A stretch of 64,000 nt of DNA from Nymphaea colorata. Taxonomy: Eukaryota > Streptophyta > Magnoliopsida > Nymphaeales > Nymphaeaceae. The translations under genes and the position numbers were made by a program. Positions 55,791-64,000 of the stretch are shown here, in pieces. Below the pieces are notes generated by a model, which made no database searches, had not been told where the DNA came from, and worked only from the letters and a program-made list of their open reading frames with translations. The stretch lies in the NCBI RefSeq assembly GCF_008831285.2, contig NC_045138.2, forward strand, positions 11,236,571 to 11,300,570, read 5' to 3'. How positions within the stretch are numbered: position 1 is the stretch's first letter; every line of letters begins with the position of its first letter.

Positions 55791-57840
55791 GCAGCAACAT
55801 AAAACAGTAAAGTTAGCAATCAGCATACATAGATGGCCTTATGAACAAGGGCACAAGGCAACAGCATGGAACAATATTCTAAATGTGATAACTGCATGGT
55901 ATTCAATTCAATAAATATCACTTGTTTTCACATGAAACAGCTGCAAACAAGAGCACCACGGTCCTAGCTTCCCAACATCTAGCAAAAACATGAAAAATGG
56001 CATGATAATTTCAGAATGTTTTCAACATATAAAGAAAGCAACAATACTGCCATGGAACCTACTTAGCCATTATTAATTTCCGGATTACCGCTTAACCACT
56101 CACAATTTCCTCAGTATTTCGTTTCATGTAGTTCCTCAAACCTGTCTCCTACCATCTACAGCATCCCATAAACTGCAGCCATCAAAGGTAATATTAAGGC
56201 TTGACCACAAATGGGATTTTCAAAATGCCCCCAATGTTGTAGTGCTCCAAGTTAAGGATAGAGAAACAACCAGAAAAAAGTATCCAGCGTCCACAAACCT
56301 GTTTTCTAAGCAGCATCATAGTGTCCCCTGCCAATTTGTGCTAACAAGAAGAAGTAGTGTAAACATATGTATGCATATGCACTAATGTATTCCATGCATG
56401 TACAACTATGTTCCAAGTATTTATGTGGAAATAGAGTCACCTTCTCACTCTCTCAAATAATGATGCACCAGGTAGACAGTAAGTACTCAAAAGCGCTAAG
56501 TCAGGGAAATGAAAAGTGCCGAGGTGAGCCAAAAAAACAGTAAATGAAAGAAAAGAAAACGAAGAAGAACTGGAAAGAGAGCAAAAAGAAAATAAAAAAA
56601 GAAAAAAATACAAAAAAGGTAAAAGTAGAAAAAGAAGAAAAGGGGAATAAATATTACAATCTTTGTTTTACTTAAGCGCATGAATGGCCCAGCCTAGTTT
56701 AGAAGGTCACTGCCAAGTGCCAACAGACTACATACATTTTCTACTACATAGGCTAATCAAAGGTGCTAGTTTTGTTTGACAGGACTAGGCCCTTAATAGA
56801 TTTTCTAACAGCAAAACACTGTTCACAAGATGCAAAATTCTGTGGTAAGGAGAGAATAGAGGTTCTGGATGAGTGATAAATGAGAATTGCAACTACTTTT
56901 GAACCAAATCCTAATTATTAGGAGTTCTAGGACTTGTTGCACAAGGAGTCGTATCAATTCACATTTCTGTGTGAAGGAGAATCCAAGTTAAGCTTGTCAA
57001 TTGTTCTTTGTCATGAAGCTTCCATGTTCTTCTAAGTTCCAGTGGATTCTCATGAATGTTTGATTACCCTTGCCTGTCCATGCCAAAACTAAATCTAGTT
57101 ATCACTAGTGTTGGACTTTGTTGTGCAAAAACATATACCTAATCCTGTCACCAAATCAAAAAACGTTCACTAAATTATTTTATGGTTGTTCTATGGGAAT
57201 CAAATGCTGCACAGTAGAATGACATGTCCCTTAAATTCCAACTTAAGCAAATGCTGGACAGAGCATGTTCTCATCCAATATGCAAATGCTGGTTTTATCC
57301 ACTGCTGTTCCAAGGGGAACAAATTAACCTTGCCTACGAATAAGCAGGACAGGGCTTCCTTGTTACTATTGTTCCAAAAACACAAACCACACAACTCATC
57401 ACAATTTTGAACATCAAATAGAGAAAACCTGAGGCGTTTCCCATTTAAGCAACTGGTTAAGCACCTAGGTGTTAGATGTAATCCTAGGGAGACTGGGTAG
57501 TCAACTTTTGATTGCATAGCTAATGCCTTACCAGTTAGGCTCTGAGGTGCTTATTGGCATTGTAAGCAACACCCTTTCCAAGCTCCTTGCAACTTCATCT
57601 TCTGTCCTCCCATTTATTAACAGAAGCTGTCATGTCATTTGATGTTTACTTCCATTTAAAAGCTTATACCAATTGTCCTAATTTCATCATCATTGGAAAC
57701 TACAAATGGTAAGGAACTGAGAACATTAATCATATTTTAAGAGTAAAATGTGAGAGAAGCAGGAAAAAGGAAAGAAATAAGACGTACATGTGCTTGCATT
57801 TTCTGAATTCATATTCTATTTTGTCTTCTGTCATCTTCAT
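55791..57840. other. Intergenic, nothing recognised
   Basis: AT-rich. A poly-purine AAG/GAAAA stretch lies at about 56535-56645. A tRNA-like fold near 57430-57560 was examined and rejected. No exon with family motifs was found. Confidence 0.35.
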
Positions 57841-60252
57841 TGTCACACCCAAAACTTTTGACCCTCAAACAAATTTTTTTTTAAATATAAAGCATTGAGG
57901 TGCGACTATAAAACAATTCAAAAAGAAAGAGAGCTATGCCATTAGAAACAATGGGGCAAACACAGGCACGTGCACACCATGGGCGGCCTACAGCCAAAAG
58001 ACAACCCCCGTAGTGGCCCATAACAATATGGATCCATTCCCGTTGCAGTGGTAGAGCACTCATTCATGGGTGTGTGAATTCCAAAGAGAGATACTCAGCC
58101 TTTCCTAGGACACCCAGGTTGGAAAGGCGGGAGCCCAACCCTCCAAGCACACCACACAACAGTACCCTGGGGCTTTGCACCGCCTGTGCTCCGAACAGGC
58201 GAGGCCAGTGGTGAAGGCGGGACAACTCCCAAACACATAGCCACATCCCACTGGCCTCTCATCTTTTATTCTTTCATTATTATCATTATAATTACACATT
58301 CACAAAATGACTGGCTAGCTCATGAGGTTGGTACACTTCACGAGTGAGGGCCACACATATCATTACATCCTTAGCTAGCCGACAACTACACTCCAATTCA
58401 TTCATTTGCATCATTGCATGCGGCAATGCATATGCAACGAATCACACCATTTACATTCATAGAAACTCACATCCTATCAAACACTTCATTCACATCTTTA
58501 AAAACTTGTCTAAATCTTGGAGAGTAGTCTCGATCCGTGATTGGCTCGTAGCTGTCCTAGGCAGTTATAATTCTAGGATGCTTTCTAATGCACAATTGGG
58601 GTTGAGGAGACACTCGACTCGATATCGCACCTCATCTGTTTAAAACATTTATCAATTCTAGCATGCACATGCAATGCACAACATTTTCAAAACAAGCTTC
58701 TAATAGGTTTTCAAAACAAATCTTATCATATATCAAATTATTTGCATGCATGCATACATTCACTGACAAAACAATCATTCAATCACATCACAATCCTAGG
58801 AACACACAATCACACGTTGGCCCCCATGGCCCCAAGCAGGGATTTCCTTGGAATACCGCTATACCTGTCGTGTGTCCACAAAATACTTCAAAATGCCTCG
58901 AGTTTCACGTCTAGTTGCTCAAAGTCTACTGGACGTACCTGGTGTACCTGCAAACATACACAAGTGGTAAATGACTAAATTCTCTACTGGTTTAGCTCCA
59001 CAATCAAAACAAATAAAAACAAAATCATTAAGGCATGCCATTGCCTCAAGAAGGTGTCGACGGGTAACATTGACCTACAAAGCCCTCAAAAAGGACTCTT
59101 CCCAACTCTTTGAGGTTGTGACCAAACATCTTAACTCAAAGCTTCGATCAAACTATCACTAACACATTCTCAATTGCTTTCATTAGTTGAAGCGTCTTCC
59201 CAATAGTACACCCAACTTACATATTCTTCTCCATCAACACAGCAAAACACCCATTGACAATAGCATGGGACACATGCTCACTAAAACGATTCTAAATCTT
59301 CTCACCCACATCAAAATCTCTACCATGTTTCCAAATAGCTTTGAAAATCAACACATCATGCTAGAAAAACACTTATACATGTAGATCCTCGTCTTCTCAA
59401 CATAGTTATAAACTTCCCCCAAAAAGCAAAGTTGCTAACATGCATCCCAAATCATCAATTCTAAATTCTAGCATGCTCAAACAATAATTATACGTGTTCC
59501 AACAACAAAAATTCAACAATTCAAGCTCGATTAGGTCTTGCTCACCCCAATCTTAGTGTCCAAACTGTCGCAATGTTCTTGGCAGCCACCTCAAGCGTTC
59601 GATCAAGTGCCAATGCCCAAAATTGATCGCTACCTCCACCACTAACACCTTCACTTCACTGATATGAGGGAAAGATGTGTCCCCAAGCTGTGATTCCAAA
59701 CCCAATGACAATAAGTAGAAGAAAAAAAATAGCAGAGAGTTAAAAAGGAGGGTCTGCCGAGAGAAGAAGACATTCAATGGTGAGATGGATCGTTCGGTTG
59801 AGGGTGCTGACAGTGAGGAGAGAGTGCAGGTAGAGAGAGCAAGAGAGTGTGAGTGGCAGAGTAAGAGGGATAGCATGGGCGAGGGAAATGGGGGAGATGG
59901 TGCGGAGGAGATAGATGAGACGAGAAGGGAGCTCGAGCAGAGAGGGAGAGAAAGAAAACGTGCGGGCAGAGGGTGCTAACGGAGAGAGGAGAGGCTGCGT
60001 AGGAGGGAGGAGGCGGAGAGAAATCGGAAGCCTCACCTGAGCGCTGCCCATCGCCGTTCTCGTTGCCGCCCTGCACCAACCTCCGCCTCTGGTTGCTCTC
60101 TGTCATGCGAACCAGCGAGAGACAAAGGAGAAGGAGACGTTGAGGAAGGCGAGGGAGAAGAGTTCCCTCGCGTGACGGGCTCCCCTATCACGTTTGGAGC
60201 TCGGGTCCAGATCTGGACCTGATCCCGACCTGCCCAAATAAGTAACGTTACA
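57841..60252 (-). repeat. 3' LTR of Ty3/gypsy element H1
   Basis: About 2.4 kb. On the minus strand it starts TGTAACGTTACTTATTTGG directly after the polypurine tract GGAGGGTAGGA (60253-60263) and ends GGGTGTGACA at 57841. It shares long blocks with 25824-27457 and 62143-62728. Near its start is the perfect 16-bp palindrome GGTCCAGATCTGGACC (60204-60219). A GC-rich, CT-rich region at 59760-60110 creates open frames that are not genes. Confidence 0.8.
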
Positions 60253-60263
60253 TCCTACCCTCC

Positions 60264-61400
60264 TTAAATAAAATTTTGTCTTCGAAATTTAGATTATACC
60301 TCAATGCAAGAATAAGTGTGAATATTTATTTCGCATATCTTCCTCGAGTTCCCATGTGCTTTCCTTCAACCCATGGTGTTGCTATTCCACTCTCACTAAA
60401 GGAATCCTCTTCGTGCGAAACACTTGTTCTCTTTGATCTATAATTCTAATAGGTTTTTCTTCCATTGTCAAATCATCTTGCACTTGAATACCTTGAAAGT
60501 CAATCACATGCGTAGGATCTGGTACGTACTTTCGAAGCATGGAAACATGGAAAACATCATGAACATGACTCAAATTAGGTGGTAGTGCCAATCTGTACGC
60601 CACCTCTCTGATCTTCTCTAATATCTCGAACGGGCGAATGAACCTTAGACTCAACTTTCCCTTAACACCAAATCAAAAAACGCCTTTAGTAGGTGAAATC
60701 TTCAAGAACACATGGTCACCAACCTCAAAAGCCAACTCTCTACGTCGAATGTCAGCATAGCTTTTCTGTCTACTCTGAGCAGTCAACAACTTTTTCCTTA
60801 TCAATAGTACTTGGTCAGTATAGTGTTGCAATACTAAAGGGTTCTCGATCTTGCCATCACTCAATTCGGTCCAACAAGCTGGCGATCTGCATGGCTTCCC
60901 ATGCAAGGCCTAAAAAGGTGCCATCTCAATACTGGAGTGGTAACTGTTATTATATGCAAATTATGTCAATTTCACATGTTTATCATATTCTCCTTTCTAG
61001 TAAAAAACACAAGCACGCAACATGTCCTCTAAGGTCTCCTCTCAGATTGCCCATCAGTTTGGGGGTGGAACGTTGTGATCAGCTTAAGCTTAGTACCCAA
61101 TGCCTTTTGTAATTGCTCTCAAAACCTAAAGGTAAAACGTGGATCTCGGTCCGCAATAATAGACTTTGGCACTCCATGCAATCTCACTATTTCGCCAATA
61201 TATAACTCTGCGAGACTTTCCAAAGATTGATTGATCCTGATTGGCAAAAAATGAGCAGACTTCGTAAGTCGATCAACAATTACCCATATGGCATCATGTT
61301 GTCTTCTGGTGTGAGGCAAACCAACCACAAAATCCATCGTAATGTCCTCCCATTTTCATAGTGGGATATCAATTCATTGCAACAAGCCTCCTAGCCATTG
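60264..61400 (-). pseudogene. Gypsy H1 integrase (chromovirus/Tekay-like)
   Basis: Minus-strand pieces of a chromovirus-type integrase: core segment at 61337-61119 ([44 protein letters not shown]), then 60906-60673 (GKPCRSPACWTELSD; LAFEVGDHVFLKISPTKG) and 60654-60382 (IRPFEILEKIREVAYRLALP, VHDVFHVSMLRKYVPDPTHV). The chromodomain-like end (VEW...STWELEEDMRNKYSHLF) runs to about 60310. Several stops and frameshifts, including near 60670, 60912 and 61118, make it inactive. The polypurine tract and LTR follow as expected. Confidence 0.82.
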
Positions 61401-62137
61401 ATGCTCTGCTTTGACCCGCTAGAAAACTAAGCACTTTGCTATATATTTTGCAATTTCACGCTTCATTTCAGGCCACAAAAAATTTATTTTCATATCCTAA
61501 AACAACTTTGTACTGCCAAGGTGTATAGAGAACTTAGATTTATGAGCTTCATCAAGCAACTGACGCTTTACCCCTTCATCTCTAGGGACCCACAATTTTT
61601 GTCGAAACTACAATGAACCATATTCATCTTGATGCCAAAGAGAATCTACCTTCTTACTTTCTTCCATGTTCTTAGCAAAATCGGGATCTTTCTTTTGCTT
61701 CAATTTAAGCACCTCCAATAGAGGATGTCCTATCAAGGCCGTCATTGTTGCTTTGTTCTCACCACAAAGGTAAGGCTACCATGCTATCACATCTTGCAAC
61801 AATGTCCAAGAACGAGTCATCATACTGCACAACGTTGTTTTAGCCTGTTTGCTCAAAGCATCAGCCACCACATTTGCCTTGCCTGGATGATATGATATTG
61901 TGAAATCATAATCCATTAAGTATTCAATCCATCTTCTTTGCCTCAAGTTGAGATCCTTTTGAAAGAATATGTACTTTAATGACTTGTGGTCTGTAAACAC
62001 ATCAAAAATTACACTATAGAGATAATGTCTCCACATCTTCAATGCGAACACAATCGCTCCCAACTCCAAAACATGAGTGAGATAGTGTTTTTCATAGTCC
62101 TTCAATTGTTTTGATGCATAAGCCACTACACGACCAT
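61401..62137 (-). pseudogene. Gypsy H1 RNase H and connection to integrase
   Basis: The minus-strand frame 62126-61776 encodes Ty3-type RNase [81 protein letters not shown]. Decayed sequence from 61775 to 61401 holds the GAG-pre-integrase-like linker. RT proper, protease and gag are missing: at about 62138 the RNase H start joins LTR sequence directly. Confidence 0.82.
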
Positions 62138-62728
62138 GTCAGTATGGATCCATTCTGCTGCCGCGGTAGAACACTCATTCATGGGTGTGTGAATTCCCAG
62201 GAGAGATACTCAGCCTTTCCTAGGACACCCAGGTTGGAAAAGCGGGAGCCCAACGCTCCAAGCACATCACACAACAGTACCCTGGGGTCTTGCACCGCCT
62301 GCGCTCCAAACAGGCGAGACCAGTGGTGAAGGCGGGACAACTCCCAAACACATAGCCACATCCCACTGGCCTCTCATCTCTTATTCCTTCATTATTATCA
62401 TTATAATTGCACATTCACAAAATGACTGGCTAGCTCATGAGGTTGGTACACTTCACGAGTGAGGGCACACATATCATTACATCCTTAGCTAGCCGACAAC
62501 TATACTCCAATTCATTCATTTGCATCATTGCACGCGGCAATGCATATGCAACGAATCACAACATTTACATTCATAGAAACTCACATCCTATCAAACACTT
62601 CATTCACATCTTTAAAAACTTAGACAAATCCTGGAGAGTAGTCTCGATCCGTGATAGGATCGTAGCTGTTCTAGGTAGTTATCATTCTAGGATATTTTCT
62701 AATACACAATTGGGGTCTATGAGACACT
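62138..62728 (-). repeat. 5' LTR fragment of gypsy H1
   Basis: Very similar to 58030-58620 (GAGGCCAGTGGGATGTGGC, CACACCCATGAATGAGTG, TAGCTAGCCGACAACTA..TCCAATTCATTC). Its element-strand 3' part, the PBS, gag, protease and RT have been removed by a deletion ending at 62138. It is interrupted at 62728 by the copia LTR that starts at 62729. Confidence 0.75.
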
Positions 62729-63208
62729 TGTAAGAAATTCAAGCACCAATATCTGAGTTCTGAAATCAACATTCACGAAGAAATATAGAGAGAGAAAGAG
62801 TGAACAAGAAGAAGATGAGGAGAAGAAGCCATGACCAAAGTGGTTTGCACGGCCTCTATTTATAATCCCATTTCCAGAATTCTAAGAGTCTCCAATCGTA
62901 GAATCCTAGGAGATTTCACAAGCTACAAGGACATTAATTACATGATAGAATCCTATGAGATTTCATAGGCTACAAGAATATTAATTACATTATAGAATCC
63001 TAGGAGACTTCATATATTACAAGGATAATAACTACAACATAGAATCCTAAGAGACTTCACATATTACAGAGATATTAACTACAACATAGAATCCTAGGAG
63101 ACTCTTCACATGTTACAAGAACATTAAATACCTTAACACATTTTACAAAGATGTGGAACCCTAAGGGACTCCTCTTCAATGTGATGGTGAAGGATTTATA
63201 GTTTAACA
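62729..63208 (-). repeat. 3' LTR of copia G2 with internal 47-bp repeats
   Basis: 480 bp. On the minus strand it starts TGTTAAACTATAAATCC after the polypurine tract AAGGGAGGG and ends TTTCTTACA. It is inserted in the gypsy LTR just after GAGACACT; the expected TSD partner (ACACT) lies beyond the window. Confidence 0.8.
62899..63135. repeat. Five 47-bp tandem repeats inside the G2 LTR
   Basis: Units start TAGAATCCTA(G/T)GAG at 62899, 62946, 62993, 63040 and 63087, exactly 47 bases apart. Each continues with (TTT/CTT)CA...TACA(A)G(A)..AT(T)AA.TAC. Unit-to-unit differences are scattered. Confidence 0.9.
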
Positions 63209-64000
63209 CCCTCCCTTAAATTGTGCATGGTTTTGCACCATGTACAACTTGCCTTTGAGAAACCAGAATCGTTGCTTCATTAATCCTTTTATAAATAAGT
63301 CTGCAATTTGTTCATCTGTACGAACATAAATAGTCTGAATCTCCTTGTCTTCCACCTTTTGTCTAACAAACTGTTGATCAATCTGAATGTGCTTTGTTCG
63401 ACCATGTTGTATGAGATTAAAGGCAATGTTAATAGTGGTTTGATTATCGCACATTAACATTGACGTTTTAAGCTTTTCTCCAATGTCTTCTAGCAAATGT
63501 CTAACCCATGTAACTTCAGTAGCACTTGCAACCATGCACCTGTATTCAGCTTCCGTGTTGGATCTTGCTACTGCCTTTTGCTTTCGACAACTCCAAGACA
63601 CAAGATTATGTCCAATGAAAATAAAAAACCAGAAATGGACTTTCTCTGATCGGGATCTCCAGCCCAATCTGCATCTGTGAATGTCATAAGTTGATGTCCA
63701 ACAGTTATATTTTCACTCTTACCATAAACTAAGTCATCTTCTACTGTCCGTTTAAGATATCTTAATATTTTTTTGACAGCATCCATGTGAGTATCTCTAG
63801 GTGCATGCATAAATTGAGATACTTGATTCTATAATATCTGGTCTAGTAAATGTAAGATATTGAAGTGCCCTAACAATACTTTGATATTGCGTAGGATCTT
63901 CATATAACTCCTCATCCTGAGCACTTAGTCTTTGATTTTGAACACTAGGAATTCCAACAGGCTTACAATCAGACATACCTGATTGTTCAGCAGATCCAAC
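63209..64000 (-). pseudogene. Copia G2 pol 3' part (RNase H), truncated by the window end
   Basis: Minus-strand frames 63810-63568 ([40 protein letters not shown]) and 63667-63203 (SWSCRKQKAVARSNTEAEYR; MLMCDNQTTINIAFNLIQHG; HIQIDQQFVRQKVEDKEIQT; QIADLFIKGLMKQRFW) make up the RT-RNase H connection and RNase H of a copia element, ending at a stop before the polypurine tract. A frameshift lies near 63620. 63811-64000 continues upstream toward RT in decayed form. Same family as G1 at 21714-22802. Confidence 0.82.

Noticed and set aside
57430-57560. tRNA-like or SINE-like fold: 7-bp pairing of AGCACCT and AGGTGCT, and a GCCT..AGGC D-arm-like segment on the minus strand
   Set aside because: The anticodon stem does not pair and there is no GGTTCGAATCC-type B box. 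Without the B box it supports neither a tRNA gene nor a SINE head.
59553-60106. Ser/Pro/Leu-rich minus frames of about 105-110 codons
   Set aside because: They lie within the gypsy 3' LTR and overlap in several frames; CT-rich composition explains them.
1-64000. CRISPR arrays, operons, phage or plasmid features
   Set aside because: No short regularly spaced repeats with unique spacers and no prokaryotic gene organisation; all signals are those of a plant nuclear genome.

Overview
This is repeat-dominated plant nuclear DNA. The evidence is several Ty1/copia and Ty3/gypsy LTR retrotransposons primed from initiator tRNA-Met (TGGTATCAGAGC), PIF/Harbinger-type DNA elements with TAA target duplications, (GA)n microsatellites, and intron-split exons of plant gene families (Dicer-like, GH38 alpha-mannosidase, an ARM-repeat protein). 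It looks like a flowering plant; I cannot name the species. No complete host gene is visible. The coding capacity is almost entirely transposon-derived, plus fragments of host genes, all on the minus strand.

Layout. 1-14 kb: intergenic DNA with a LINE remnant (about 1.77-2.39 kb), a PIF/Harbinger-like element (2611-5458), a (GA)n repeat, a purine-rich tract (about 9.4-11.5 kb) interrupted by a Harbinger-type MITE (10471-11149), and a TA-rich minisatellite. 14.5-18.75 kb: a composite copia relic whose 5' LTR and gag come from one family and whose pol and 3' LTR come from another (called family A here). 18.75-21.35 kb: unassigned. 21.35-29.42 kb: a pile of broken elements: a minus-strand copia 3' end, a family A LTR plus gag, an inverted family A LTR, a gypsy LTR plus gag start, and a family A 3' end.

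29.42-31.18 kb: five consecutive exons of a Dicer-like gene (closest to DCL4) on the minus strand, cut off mid-exon by the family A 3' LTR. 31.70-42.65 kb: copia element B (minus strand, TSD CTGAT), carrying family A element A (plus strand, 32440-37965) inside its RNase H region with its own TSD. 45.05-50.35 kb: copia element D (minus, TSD AGATG), with 180-bp LTRs and a nearly intact 1331-codon gag-pol, inserted 11 bp from the splice acceptor of an unidentified host exon. 50.67-52.32 kb: an ARM-repeat exon and two alpha-mannosidase exons, one with a nonsense codon. 53.66-55.79 kb: a short non-autonomous LTR element F. 57.84-62.73 kb: a deleted chromovirus-like gypsy element with a 2.4-kb 3' LTR. 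From 62.73 kb to the window end: the 3' part of a copia element inserted in that gypsy element's other LTR.

The three best-dated insertions (A in B, B, D) have recognisable TSDs, PBS and PPT, so the order of events can be read. I found no CRISPR array, tRNA, rRNA or bacterial-type system. The most interesting biology is what the retrotransposons did to the host genes: truncation of a silencing gene (Dicer-like), and an LTR that may have replaced a host polypyrimidine tract. Gene models were read by eye; splice sites are inferred from frame, GT-AG ends and family similarity.
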